Below, in pieces: positions 45,866-57,947 of a stretch of DNA of 64,000 nucleotides. Position 1 is the stretch's first letter. Each line of letters starts with the position of its first letter. Position numbers and translations under genes: made by a program. The notes below the pieces were generated by a model that was not told where the DNA came from, made no database searches, and saw nothing but the letters and a program-made list of their open reading frames with translations. This DNA is from Paramecium tetraurelia (lineage: Eukaryota; Ciliophora; Oligohymenophorea; Peniculida; Parameciidae), in contig NW_001799636.1 in the NCBI RefSeq assembly GCF_000165425.1, positions 248,001 to 312,000 of the forward strand, written 5' to 3'.

Positions 45866-47303
45866 ATGATTAAGTACTTGCTTTTAGTATGTTTGATCAC
45901 AGCACCTTTTGCCTAAACCCCTGAGGCTGTAGTAACTCATTATGATTTGGAAGGAAATTTAATTTAGGAGGAGAGTTCATTGCAAGGATCTGAGGACATT
46001 GATAGTATAAACTCAATGAACATGAATCAATAAGAATTAGATTCAAGCAGCATGGATTCTATGGTAACCGATAGCATGGATTATTCTACTCCATAAGCTG
46101 AATCTATTGAAAGTATCAATATTGAATCATCCATGACTTAAGAATCAACTGTTAGTAATATGAATGTTGACTCTAATTCAATGAATGTGGAGGATTCTAT
46201 GGCTATGAATGCCAATATCGAGAACTCTATGCCAGAATAAGATTCTATGTATAGCACTGTTGATCCCAATGATATTAGTGCCATAGAGCCAGTTTAATAA
46301 AATGTGGAAGATACATAAGTTATCGAAAACACAGAGGTGTCTAGTATAGCAGAAGTAAACTCTGAAGTTGTAAGTGAAATAGATAACAATAATATGATCG
46401 CAGAATCCAATGAAATTAGCAATATCGATCCAAACAACACTGAAATACCATAAGATAATCAAATTGATGTTTCTAATATTTTGGAATCCAATGTTAACTT
46501 GCCTAATGAAAGCATTGTATCCAATTAAAATGAAGTAGATCCAAATATGGCATTTGATGTTCTTCAAAACACAGAATCTCTACAATCATCCCCAGAAATG
46601 GACAATGGATTTGTTTAAAGTGAAGTCAATGCCGATAAAACTTAGGCTAAAAAGACACCAGATACAGAAAATAATTAAGTGGTTTAAAAAGAAGAGAAAG
46701 TTGAATAATAAGTTGAATAATAAGTTGAGTAATAAGTTGAATAAAAAGTTGAATAGCAAGTTGAATAACAAGTTGAAGAAAATTAAACTGCAGTAACAGA
46801 TAACAAGAACATCGAATAATAAACTGAACAACCCCAAGCTACAATCTAAGAGAATACAGAAGCTGCAAGTCATGAAAATGTTGATTCTGTATAATAAACT
46901 GATACTAATGTTGTAGTACAAGAAGAAGATGCAAAGTCAGAAAATAAAGTTGAAGATTAAAAGCTCTAAGCCTCAGAGTCTCAAACTAATTAATAATTAG
47001 TCTAAGGAAACTGTATTATTATTTATTCATAATGCAATTTTAAGGGAGAAGCTTTAGAAGCTTGCAATAGTTTAAGCGAAATTGAGTAATCTCATTATTT
47101 ATTCTAGGGAATTCAAGGCTTAAATTAGATCTATTTACATTCCAGAAGGATTGGGATTGACAGTCTATGATGGTGAGAACTTCACTGGTAATATGCACAA
47201 ATTCAAAACTTCATAAGAATGTTTGACAACTCCATTATCATTTGCATAATTAAATAATTCAGGAAATTAATTGAAAGGACATAATTTGAGAACTAGATAG
47301 TGA
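45866..47303 (+). CDS. Secreted acidic Ser/Glu/Gln-rich protein with C-terminal beta/gamma-crystallin domain
   Basis: One 22-nt intron gives 471 residues. A signal peptide (MIKYLLLVCLITAPFAQ) leads into about 370 residues of acidic low complexity with recurring Met-Asp-Ser and Glu-Ser units, then a VEQQ repeat at 46689-46780. The last 90 residues form a beta/gamma-crystallin-like domain: CIIIYSQCNFKGEALEAC, IRSIYIPEGLGLTVYDGE, NFTGNMHKFKTSQECL. A long variable region before such a domain is the layout of Tetrahymena Grt/Igr mucocyst proteins. It is probably secretory-granule cargo of the same functional class as the gene at 17648. Confidence 0.8.
46689..46780 (+). repeat. 12-bp tandem repeat coding Val-Glu-Gln-Gln
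   Basis: The unit gttgaataataa, read as VEQQ, recurs six to seven times with a 12-bp period and small changes (VEQK, GAG for GAA, CAA or TAG for TAA). It lies in the acidic linker of the secreted crystallin-domain protein. Confidence 0.85.
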
Positions 47304-47649
47304 TATCATTATAATAATCATATAAATATCATCAGTATAATTCTTCTATATTTATCAATATAAGTTTATCATAATTAAAACTACATATTATCTATTTTTT
47401 AGTAATATAAATTAATAACATCCTGTTTCTTGTTATAATTTAATGATTATAAATTAATTTATTCTACTTAAAAATAATAAAATGATATTTTATTTTAAAT
47501 AATTTTCATTTAATGATTCTAGTTTAATTTATTTAACTTATAAATTGCTATTCTAAAATAAAATATTTATCAAAATGGTATATTGTGATCTTTAATATGA
47601 AGTAAATACTTATACTAAACAATTTATCAATTAGCTAAAATGCATGGTT
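47304..47649. other. AT-rich intergenic stretch
   Basis: Nothing coding or structured is apparent between the crystallin-domain gene and the ferlin relic. Confidence 0.5.
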
Positions 47650-48998
47650 TAAATGAATAAATCATCACAATTACAATCACAACCACAACAGTGATAAAAA
47701 GTCTAGCAAAGAGTTTGACATCAAGCATAAAATTGCCTATATTATTGACAGCTCACTTGAAGAAGTGCCAATCCACTTCCCTCAGTTGGTTTTACTAAGT
47801 ATGGATCTTCATTCTGTTCATCTTACCCATCTCCAACAGTTTAAAAATGAGCTTTTTACTTGTTAAGTATCTTTATTTGAATAGGCACCTAACTCTATAT
47901 TATCTTGGACAATTAGGATGAGAGAGCATAATTTTGTTATGAGGTATCTCATATTTATCGTCTCTGAAATGTCGTTTGATTACTCTTTTTAAAAATAAAA
48001 GATTAAGGTTTAATGGTATAGTTGTTTATCCAAGAGATTCATTTGAACCAAAAGGTGAAGAGTCTTAAACAAATCAACATGGAATAACAACAGGAAATCT
48101 CATAAGATAAGATAAAGACCTCTGACATCAGTTTCTTTGCCCATCTTTGTCTTAAGCAGAGATGGTTCAATATTTCTAGCCTTATCTATAGGCAAGATTT
48201 CCAGTGACATCCCAAAAAGTTTCTTATGAGGCTTGCTGTTTTCCATCTATTTTAAATCCTTATATTCAATACGAACCTTAAATTTCTCATCAAAGTTTTC
48301 AATTCTTCATTGAAAATCCTTATACCTCCTTTTCTGTTTTAAATATTTCTTTAAAGTTTAGGCTATTCATTATTTTAACTTTTCTTCACCCACAATTCTG
48401 TCTTCGATGTCAATTTGAATGTTTCCAATAACAAAATCAAACATTCATTTAATTTTAATGTACAATTTCGTTTTCCATCCAATTTCATACATCCTAAAAA
48501 TGTTAGGGCTTAATTTATTTTCAATTGGTCTATCCTCATCAGTGATGTGTTTATTCCAATCTTTATTATCATGCCCACTTTCTCCTATAAAGATTGCTTG
48601 GTTGGAATTTGAACATATAGCTTAGAGTCCAGCCATGTTATGATAAGCATATATGTCTTATTTAATGCTGCTAAATTGAGATATCTCAATATATATAATC
48701 TAACTTTTAACCTGTAAGGCTAATTGAAGAATTCTAGACATCCCTCATTGAATTGACTGAATAAATAATCATCTAGTTAATCTGGGACTTCCTTTACAGA
48801 TGATTGAAGTTTAGGACATCTTACATTTTTTGGATTAATTCTAATATCAATTAAAATTCCAACATGATCTGAAATTCTAATATCTCCTTTGATAACATCA
48901 TCAGGAGAACATTTAGTTGAAGAAAACTTGCGTAAAGCAAATCTTCAAAAGGGAATTTTCTGAGCAAATTTCTCATAATTTGATCTGCCTATTTTCAT
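47650..48998 (-). pseudogene. Ferlin-like (multi-C2) pseudogene
   Basis: On the minus strand, starting near an ATG at 48998, C2-domain blocks typical of ferlins follow one another: VEVP-like linker then YRLKVRLYILRYLNLAAL, NSNQAIFIGES, ENKLSPNIFRMYEIGW, FDFVIGNIQIDIEDRIVGEE, FKVRIEYKDLKQ, FGMSLEILPIDKARNIEP, FPVVIPC, GSNESLGQTTIPLNL, and EDPYLVKP. They are interrupted by at least four in-frame TGA codons and several frame changes, and no short introns repair them. Ferlins drive Ca2+-dependent membrane fusion, including exocytosis. This copy is a 3' portion and is dead; a functional paralogue is expected elsewhere. The opposite strand shows only shadow frames. Confidence 0.75.
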
Positions 48999-49435
48999 TA
49001 TAAAATATTATAAATATACAATTAAATTAATAATGCGGTGGACAAATGTTCTCGATTACATAATATATCTAGATTGAAATATCAATAACCTATACTAAAA
49101 GAATATGTAATTCACCCTATAAAACATTTTGTTGTTAATCGTTTTATTAAAGTTTGATGTGTTAATTTAGCATCGGTTTTAATGAAATAAGAGATGTCGC
49201 TGCTTAAGATTTTTTGAATCGAAGAGTGTTCATTAATACATTAGACTTGTTTTTAAGGCAATAACTCGTGATGATAATTGCAATTCAATCTAGTGTATTA
49301 TATTACTTTTAAATCTCCATTTAGATATTGTTTTTTAATTAATTAATTACAGAACATATTTTGATATTATACGCTTAAGTTTTCTTCTTCTTTTATATCC
49401 AAGAAGTCTATATGATATAAAATGCAAATTAAATT
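48999..49435. other. AT-rich intergenic stretch
   Basis: No protein-like frame or structured RNA is evident. Confidence 0.5.
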
Positions 49436-51323
49436 ATGTCAAAGATATTAAAAAAGTTATCCGATGCCTTATCTAAACTAAAAAATGAGACAGTGCATTA
49501 GTTAGATCTTTTTGGTCAATTACCAAGCTTTACAGTGTTGAATAAGAGCAGATATACTTCAAATTTTGGGTTTGTTTTGTCTTTAATTATTGGCTGTTTA
49601 GCCTTATATTATTTGAACTCAGAGATAAGTTCAATGACTCTTAAGCTGATGCCTTCCATCTATCAATCAGAAATCTAAGTGGTCGAGACAGATGTAATTT
49701 ATACCCTCATATTTAGCCATACTTACTCACAAATTCCAATTTTACACTAGCCGTGTCAATTGCAAGTTAATTTTCTGAACCAACAAAAGGTGTAAACAAA
49801 TACTATCAACTAAACATCAGCCAATGTACAAGAGAAAGGAAAATAGATGAAAAAACAGACCACACAATCGTATTGCTAGAGTAAGAGTTATTACTAAATG
49901 TTTTAGTTGTAAAGAAATTCCAATAGAAACTTGTAATATGTCTCATTTTTCCACAGAGTTGCAATAGAAGTATTTCTCAACCATCAGATTTGGAACAGTA
50001 TAGTGTATAAATAGGGAATATTTGAAAAATAATCCACTCGTAATATTTATCAGAATATTTTAGATCTTGTAAGGACAGTTCAATGCTTTGACTTACAAAT
50101 ATTTGCTTATCAAGTTTACGCCTTGCAGGAATACAACAGAGTATTAAGGATGTGCTCCCTAAGAAGAAATAAATAAAATTTTGGAGGCAGGATAATACAA
50201 TGTTTATAAAAGTGATTACCTAACTTAGTTTGAATAATCTGGAAATCCATATTAATAAATAATCACTAATGAATTTACTAGTTTCTCCCTCACCACTTCA
50301 AAAACTATTGTTCACACCTACAGAATCATGTAAACATAAACAGATTAGGGTCTCATTTTAGAAGAAAATTAATTGGATACTAATTTACAACAAACTGAAT
50401 GGAGAGAAATATCTGACTTTTATAATAACCAATATTTGGTTTGCCATTACATTAAGTTAGATTTTAAGTAAACAAACATCAAAAGAACATACATAAAACT
50501 GTAGACCATTCTTGCCAAAATTGGAGGAATCTTATAAATATTAACTATGATTGTAGGGATCTTTTTAAAACCGATAATAGAGAATTTCATGAAGTTTGAG
50601 ATTGCTTCGTAACTTTTCAGTTATAACGATAATTAACAAGAATAATTCATTTCTTCCGGTCAAGTACTCTCTGAAAGGGAGATTTAATCTCCCTCATCTC
50701 TGCAAAAGTTGTCAACATTTTTTTAGTCAAATGAGAACATCTAGTCTAATGTTAAGCAAAAATAAGCTTCATGCTTATAGATATTCCTCATCATCTTTGG
50801 GATAAATAAAGTAAAGCACAAGTAATTTTGTAAAGCGAAGAGAAAAATAATTAAAAATTTAGACATTGTCACAATTCTTAAAAAACTATAAGATTTAGAA
50901 GTTATTAAAAAGATACTATTTACATAAGAATAATTGGAACAACTAAAAAAACGACCTCGACCAAAGCTTTGGATAAAAAAACAAGATAGCATAATTGAAT
51001 AAGATAGGCCAAAACCAGAAATAGGATTTCATCAATCAAATTTATACTCTTCTCAGTATTCAGATGTTACTGCACAAACCTTATTTAAGAGTTACATCAC
51101 AAGTCAATTCTAATAGTATTTTAATCATGTCTAATAAGGATAATAGGATCCTCGAGAATTTGAATAATAATAATAAAAATAATAAACTAACACAGATTTT
51201 CTACAGGATAAAGATGACAATATTAAATCAAGTTAAATGAATATTAATAATGAGAAAGACCAATCTCCTGAATTATAGGTTATAGAAAAGAAGATAAACT
51301 TAGAGATTAAAGTTTAACAATGA
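49436..51323 (+). CDS. Two-TM protein with large Cys-bearing ectodomain (ciliate family)
   Basis: Two introns (23 and 26 nt) give 612 residues. A cytosolic start contains LDLFGQLPSF, then helix 1 (FGFVLSLIIGCLALYYL, about 45-62). A roughly 290-residue ectodomain holds scattered Cys (CKEIPIETC, CINREY, FTPCRN). Helix 2 is preceded by a conserved-looking stretch, KLQTILAKIGGILQILTMIVGIFLKPI (about 355-382). A 220-residue cytosolic tail is Gln/Lys-rich. The layout (N tail, TM, ectodomain, TM next to a GG motif, C tail) is shared with the gene at 59932-61707, so they are paralogues. Large families of this type exist in ciliates; function is not known to me. Confidence 0.75.
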
Positions 51324-51598
51324 ATTTAATTATTAAATAAATAAACAATCAATATTAAACCTTAAAAATTTATTTTGAAAATATTCTAAATGAAAATTAC
51401 ATTCATTTTTCGTTCATTAAAATATTTTATAATTTGAGACCTTGAGTAATGACTTTGGATTGTGGATAGAACTGTTTCACAAAGATACACATATCCTTAT
51501 ATTTCAAGCATCTGGATTTTCATATTTGAAATTATGTGAATGAAATAAGTTTTTCTTATATGTCAATTTTGTGTATAATATCTTATATATCAATTAAT

Positions 51599-52459
51599 TC
51601 ATCTAAGCAATTCATAATCAGGCAATTCAAATTCTACCTCCTTCTTAACATCCTCTTTAAATTCATCATATGATTTAAATTCTATTTTACTAACCTCATT
51701 AAATTTCAAGACTTTCTTAAATGCAGTAAATAGTTTCTCTTATCTGAACCACAAATATTGAATCCTTCCATATTCTGTGTTTTTACAGACTACGAATTTG
51801 CTGTCTCTGATTCCCAAAAATTCTTTGCTGGTAAATAAGTTTAAATAATCATGGTGAATATCTTAAACAGTACAAAATTTCAATGGCTTCTCAAAATCAT
51901 AATAGGTGACCCAATTACCATCCATATGATGCTAGAATTCATAATGTTTCTCATTTTCTTGAATTCTATAATGTTCCTATGCAAATAATTCAAAAGTTTA
52001 GGCCAAATTCTAAAAGTTTACTTTTATTGGGAATCTATAGGATCTTGTCCCAAATCCTGGATCTAATAGAAATGTCTCATCTCCTAATTAAACATACAAA
52101 AATGCATGTGTACTAGAAAGATCTGGATTGTAAGGACTACCCACCTCTCTAACTTAGCATCTAATTATTTCCACCTAAAATCCTAGATGCTTAAGAATAT
52201 AGTAGAGTAGAAATTCGTGCTCATAGCATAGACCACCTTTTCTATTTACACAAACTCTCTGTAAGATATCAACAAATTCAAGTGAAATTGGTTTCATTTA
52301 TTTCAGATGTAATTCAACATTTTAATAATAATTGTATATCATCTGCTTATTCGCTAGCAGACATAATGTCTCAGCTGAAACAGACAGTTTGATATCAACT
52401 GGAAGTCCAATAGCTTTTAGATAGGTGCTAATATCTTCTTTTGATATTAATTATTACAT
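51599..52459 (-). CDS. Arylamine N-acetyltransferase
   Basis: An intronless gene codes for 286 residues, the usual length of the family. The catalytic triad is visible: Cys in NRKGGLCYEHE (about residue 74), His in SSTHAFLYVQ (about 114) and Asp in LLDPGFGTRSY (about 128). The common RGGxC motif reads KGGLC here. The enzyme moves acetyl from acetyl-CoA to arylamines and hydrazines through the Cys. Residues after 190 (WFRQEKLFTAFKK) match the C-terminal lid region in position. It is flanked by intergenic DNA on both sides. Confidence 0.92.
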
Positions 52460-52945
52460 TTTATTAAAAAAATAGGTTTAAATTAGGCGTGTTTAGGTGA
52501 TATTTTTATAGAAATTCTTTTTATGATATATTAATTAATTTATTTGTATCTTAAGTCTTTAGTTTAGTCTGACCTTTTTAAATATTGAAAGGTTTTAATT
52601 TGAGCCAGATAAATAATGAATATTAAAACAAATTACTTATAATACGTAAATCGATAAGATACTCCTTTGGAAATTCAAATTTTGTTTGCATCTCTAAGTT
52701 TGCACTTATGTAACACTTTTTTCATCAATTCAGCAATGGGGATGATTGTATGAAAATAATAGAAAATTGAGTATGGATACACATAAAGAACCATAAATAG
52801 GAACTTATTTAAGGATTACCAGGGTGATTTGGGAAGTAGACTTATTTTTATTTAGAAATCATACTATTTCTAGGCTAGAGAATTGCGATAAATTGAATAA
52901 TTATTTGAAATTCTTACATTCATAATTTATATTTATATTATATAT
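52460..52945. other. Intergenic stretch
   Basis: This is the shared upstream region of two divergent genes. I see no coding signal. Confidence 0.5.
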
Positions 52946-53820
52946 ATGCAAAACAGTTAATAATAGGTTAACATGCCCTAATCAAGAATGATTGGCGACC
53001 CTGCCTAATCACAATACCTACAAAATTCAATGGCTCAAGATCCCCAATTTTTGAGTTATTAAAATTACAGAAACGAAATTCAAGAGGAAGGAGAAATTGT
53101 AGCTGAAACAGCCAAATTAAGGAAACTATATTTCCTCATGTTACTTCAATTCTTTATTGTGATTGTGTTTAGTTATGTAGATCTATTTATAAATATAATA
53201 GCTACGTTTAGAATCTTTGGAAGATTATTTTTAAAAGAATTCTTATTGGATAATTATTCTATCGATTGGACTCTTTTTATTATCATTGGCCGCATATTTT
53301 ACTAATCCAGAGAACACTGCTGTAAATGTAGTACTCTACGTACTATTTACAATAGTCTTATATTTCTTTTTTATATCACTAACTGCTATAACAAATATTG
53401 AGCAATCCATGATGGTAGCCTTCATGATTTTTGGTTAAGTAATTTTATAAGTTGTTATATTTATTAGATCTTTTCACAATTCTTATCAGTGATGCAAAGC
53501 AGAATTGAGATGTATTATCATTAATAATCTCTCTATGTGTTGGCAGGCGGACTCATCATATTCTAATTGTTCATCATCTATTCAATCATACCATTCTTTG
53601 AAATGATTATTACCTTAGTTTCAGGAGTAGTCTTTGGGTATATATATGATTTTATGCTAGCTTCTTACTCATATATAGTACTTAAAGCAATATAAGTTAA
53701 ATTAAATCAGGAGCCTTGAATGGAAGTGTAAGAGTATATGTCGATTTACTCGGTGTGTTTTTCTATTTGAACTCTTTGATGGCAGATTTGTTTAGAAAAG
53801 AAAAAACATTAGAAAAATGA
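52946..53820 (+). CDS. TMBIM/Bax-inhibitor-1 family membrane protein
   Basis: Three introns (25, 29 and 23 nt) give 265 residues. An N-terminal Gln/Asn-rich cytosolic segment ends in AETAKLRKLYFLMLLQF, the start of helix 1. Seven hydrophobic segments follow, including YWIIILSIGLFLLSLAAYF, VVLYVLFTIVLYFFFISLTAI, SLYVLAGGLIIF, IYSIIPFFEMIITLVSGVVFGFLLIYSTQ and SVRVYVDLLGVFFYLNSL. The YxD in VRVYVDLLGVFFYL matches the family's final helix. The usual Asp of the preceding IYDTQ motif is Ser here. Members set Ca2+ leak and cell-death sensitivity of ER or Golgi membranes. Confidence 0.85.
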
Positions 53821-53829
53821 ATAATAAAC

Positions 53830-54480
53830 TATGTAAAATGTTAATATAAAATTATTAATCATCCATAATTGCTAGAACTTCTTCTGTTTTCTTTAATAAT
53901 GATCTAATATTCTTTTTTCCTCCTTACATACTGGTATTCACAATTATTAAATTATCTTTAGATTATGATTCCTTAGGCTTTCTAAATATAGAATTTCGAA
54001 TTCAAAAATAAATAGTTACAAGGAAATTAACTATTTTCTTTATTCTATTATTTAATTATTTTATCAGCAATTTCAACTTTCTGGTATTAATTTGACTTGT
54101 CTAGATTTATTACAATACTAATAAATTGATCTCATTTGAATTGATTGAAAAGACTTTAACTAATTTCAATCAATATAATATAATATAGTAATTTATTATT
54201 ATTTCTGAATGATTTTAGTAGGTTATTTACAATTAGATATTTATTCTTTAATTCTACAGCTCCTTATTAAAGTTTGAAAATATTTTTATCTGCATCTGAG
54301 AATTTCCTTCTCTTAATTAAGGCATTTAAATATTCACTTGATTAAATGTACTTGATGTTATAGTTTTTTATTAGTTCTGAGTGAAATGGGCGTTAATTGC
54401 ATCCAAATTGTCGCCTCCATATTAAAATTCTCATCCAATAGAAGTGTATTATTAGAGGATTTCTTAAATGTGGATCATGT
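53830..54480 (-). other. Probable small minus-strand gene, exon structure unresolved
   Basis: Several overlapping minus-strand frames look coding: SSEYLNALIKRRKFSDADK, NLLKSFRNNNKLLYY, KPKESQSKDNLIIVNTSM, IRSLLKKTEEVLAIMDDQ. Candidate introns (for example GTGAATATT...TTAAG, 26 nt) can join some of them, but I could not find one consistent path without a TGA. It is either a small gene with introns I misplaced or a decaying one. Confidence 0.35.
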
Positions 54481-54544
54481 AAGTTTAAAGTTACGATTTA
54501 ATTGTCTGTTGGTCTCCAATATTTATATATTTATTAAATTTAAT

Positions 54545-56797
54545 ATGCAATAATCGACTCAATAATAATAGAGATAAGATACGGTTGTGCTCAAAGAAAG
54601 AGAGGAAAGACGATTTGAGGAGTTTTTTAATAAATTTTCAAGGAATGGGACTTCTTTGAATTTTGCCGATATTCTTATGTTTGCTCTTGATCGTAGTCTA
54701 GTTACGAATGGTAACAATTTTAGCATGTTTCTGACTCATTTTGATGATGCTTTGGGTGGTGATGTAAAAGGGGAAAGAGCACTCAATAAGCCTTAATTTT
54801 ATTTCTTTCTCAAGTAACTGGCAAAGAAGATATTTCACAATGACCCTCTTCATTTAGAGAAGATGCTAAATGAGATATTGTCTGAGAAAAGTGCAGTTAG
54901 AGATCATAATGTAGAGCCAAATCGAATAGTTGTGCTTGATGAAACTAATAAAAGATTATTGGCTGAGACTTCCATCCAGGCAATATCACTCTTTGAAAGG
55001 GAATTAAAGAATATATTTACTATCTACATGTAAGAAAACCTGTCAAACAATAAAATAATGTTAAGATGGAAGGAGATTTGGGTTTAGAATAAAAAGATGA
55101 ACATGGTATCATTGGTTAGATTTTTAAGAGATGCAGAAATTGTACCTCACATTCTCTCTATTGAATAATTGGAGGAAATTCTAATGAAGATTATTCCGCC
55201 TATTAATAATAAGGAATACGACTTTTTTTAAAAAGGTCATTTCATTCAAATTTATGAAAAGAATTTAGCAGAATGCAACGATTCAGATCCCCAAATATTG
55301 ATCCATGAACTCCAATTACTCTTGGCCAGAATCTCATTTGAATTGGGACTCAAAGAAGAAGGAGGAGGAAATCAAAATAATAGAAAGTTGGATGTTGAAA
55401 AATATATAAGAAAGTTTTTTGGTGAGTTAATGCTCTTTAGAAGGAATGAGAATATAGAGGGTCCACTTCCTAATCTAAATAGAAAATTAATAAAGAACTT
55501 GGAGAAATTCACTAAACAACTGCTGAATGATTTAAGTGATTTTGAAGAAAAGGATTCTTCGGATGATGAACCAGACGGAACAGATGAATTATAAAGAATT
55601 GCAGCATTGTAAGGATCTCTATTATTCGAATAAGGTATAAATATCTAATTATTGTAAGTGTCACTCAACATTCCAGTTGATTAGGTAATCAAAATGTTAG
55701 ATAAGGAATTGCCTCCTATTCCTCCTTTGCCTTAATAAGAAAAGTAAATGCAGAAATGGGATCCAGAAAAGAGAGTAGTTATCGGAAATCCAAAACCAGA
55801 GTCTCCTAAAAATAAGAATGCCAAACCTAAACCAGCTAAAAAACAGTAACAAAGAAGAAAAGCTGGAGAACCAGAACCAAGAAAAGTCATATTTGAATAA
55901 AAAACAGAGCCTAAATAATCAGAATAATATATTCAAGAATTAGCTGATAAGTTGAAATTCGAATAAAAATTGATCTCGGATGTTGAACGTGGCTCTTTAT
56001 CAGATGTATAAGTTGCTCCTGTGCTTATACCAGAAGTGCTATATCCACCTAATCCTCCTTTAGATGTATAATTTCTAGTTGAAGCAGCCATCAATTCTCA
56101 TAATGAAGCTAATTTTGTATTTGCTATATAGAATTATGATGATGCAAGAGTAAGATATAGATAGATATATCATAGAAAAAATGGATTGCTTTAACAGGAA
56201 GAGATTTAACTGATGGATTGGAATTGTATTTTGAATTTAGTAAGGCCACGGTTTTCGAATCAGCTGGAAGGGATGACTTGGCTTTGGTTGCTTATTTGAA
56301 TGCTCGGCAATTTTCAACCAAATTACCAACAAACAATCCTGACAAAGCTTTGGCTTATTGCGGACTTGGATCGGTGTTCTATAATACAGAGGAATATGAT
56401 TGGGCACTCAGAGCATTTTTGAAGGTATTTGTTTTATTAGATTTATTTACTTTAGGCTAGGGAATACAGAGAAAATAGTATTGGGGTGGAGACAGTTGAT
56501 ACTGCGACTGTGTACAATAACTTAGGGTGTTGTATGTACATGTTGGAACGGAATAAGGAGGTAATGGATTCATTTTTATATCCATAGTCATACGGATATT
56601 TTAAATTGGCTCATGCTATTTTAGAATCTCAGTTGGGTCAGTTTCATCCGAGGACTTTGACAGCAGCTAGAAATATCAACAAATCTAAAAATTGTTGGTT
56701 TGAAAATAAACCAGAATTTCCGAAGTTATGGGTTGAATATGCATAAGATCCTTTTGCAGGAGGAAAGAAGAAGAAAAAGAAGAAGGGAAAGAAGTGA
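54545..56797 (+). CDS. TPR protein with helical N-terminal domain
   Basis: Three introns (26, 31 and 27 nt) give 722 residues. The first 350 residues are helical (EERRFEEFFNKFSRN, LERELKNIFTIYM-type helices, an acidic patch DSSDDEPDGTDEL near 345). A Lys/Pro/Gln-rich linker (residues about 390-500) follows. The C-terminal 200 residues contain TPR-like pairs: FEFSKATVFESAGRDDLAL with VAYLNARQFS, KALAYCGLGSVFYNTEEYD with WALRAFLK, YNNLGCCMYMLERNKE, and YFKLAHAILESQLGQFHPRT, as in kinesin-light-chain-type TPRs. The end is a Lys run. A longer start in frame (MGVNCIQIVASIL, 54389) is possible. The role is probably scaffolding, perhaps ciliary. Confidence 0.75.
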
Positions 56798-56889
56798 TTT
56801 GTTATATAACTAAAGTTATTTTTCTTATTAATAGTGTAAAGGGATTTATAAGATTTGAGAAAATAAAATATTATTAATAAATTAATTAT

Positions 56890-57272
56890 ATGGCTTTGAA
56901 ATCTGCTGCTTTATTTGAAAAGATGGATCCATTCATCAAAAGCCAAGGAGCTGAATTAGTTAAGAAAATCAATGCAGTTTATTATTTCGAAGTATCTAAA
57001 GCTAAAGGAGAGACTCCAGAAGTTTGGACCGTTGATCTTAAAAATGGAACAGGAGTAGATTATTTTATTTAAAGTTATAGGCAATCTCCAAAGGAAAAGT
57101 CGGAACAGCCGATGCCACCTTCACCATGATAGACGATGACATGATTGCTATGGCCCAAGGAAAGTTGAATCCTCAATAAGCTTTTATGCAAGGAAAGATG
57201 AAAATCAAGGGAAATATGGCTGCAGCAACCAAATTCACCCCAGATCTATTACCAAAGGATGCAAAACTTTGA
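56890..57272 (+). CDS. SCP2 (sterol carrier protein 2) domain protein
   Basis: One 26-nt intron gives 118 residues, a free-standing SCP2 domain. It reads [48 protein letters not shown], then [37 protein letters not shown] and [11 protein letters not shown], the standard order of this lipid-binding fold (D-x-x-F in the strand, then the MAxGKLNPQxAFMxGKxKIKGN core). It binds or moves sterols and acyl lipids. There is no clear C-terminal peroxisome signal (it ends DAKL), though a weak variant is not excluded. Confidence 0.93.
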
Positions 57273-57298
57273 GTAAAATATTAAGATCCACATCATAT

Positions 57299-57682
57299 TC
57301 AAATATTAATTCTATATATATATATTATGCAATCTTCAAATTGCATATCTGCCCATTGTATCCAAAAATAGCTCTCATTTAACTTGAATTCCTCTGTATT
57401 ATCGACAATAGTTTGTATTAATAGTGAAATTGAAGAATAATAGGTATGATTGCTCATCTTATTTGACTTTATTTTAATGAATTGAATATCTACTAGAATT
57501 TCCTAATTGAATTTATTTTTCTTGAATATTATTATTCTATATATTATTACATCTTCCCTGATTTGAAAAAGGAATGAAGGGAGTATTTTATGCAAGTCAT
57601 TTGATTTATTGCTTCTATTTCTTAAGCAATTAATTGTTTGTTTATATATTAATATGAAGGAGGTGGATTTAGTTGATTTCAT
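57299..57682 (-). CDS. Short protein, family unknown
   Basis: An open frame of 127 codons from ATG 57682 ends at TGA 57299-57301. The C-terminal half has convincing protein character (NHTYYSSISLLIQTIVDNTE, ESYFWIQWADMQFEDC); the N-terminal half is Lys/Ser/Asn-rich. Two GTA...AAG stretches that are multiples of three (30 and 27 nt) could be introns. It converges on the SCP2 gene, with 26 bp between stops. Confidence 0.45.
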
Positions 57683-57947
57683 TTTGTCCACCACTACTAT
57701 TCATAATTATATAGAATGCTAGAACTTATTTTACATTCTAAGGAATTATAGTTGTCTCATTTAGAATTGATCTTTAATATTCAAATTTTTAATATAATGT
57801 TATTTGTATTTATTGATTTATTACATTCGATTTATTGATTAGAATAGATTTTAGAGCAGACTGAGACTCAAGATGTGGGCAGTCCTTTTTATTTGCTATT
57901 ATTTATGAAATAATTAAAAAGATTGTTTTTTAAAAATAATTTTAAAA

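Noticed and set aside
46586-46921. Leu/Phe-rich minus-strand frame resembling a membrane protein
   Set aside because: It is the complement of the VEQQ repeat in the secreted crystallin-domain gene.
47660-48130. Plus-strand frames with protein-like pieces (NGIVVYPRDSFEPKG)
   Set aside because: The minus strand reads ferlin C2 motifs in register with neighbouring blocks; the plus-strand pieces do not link to each other without stops.
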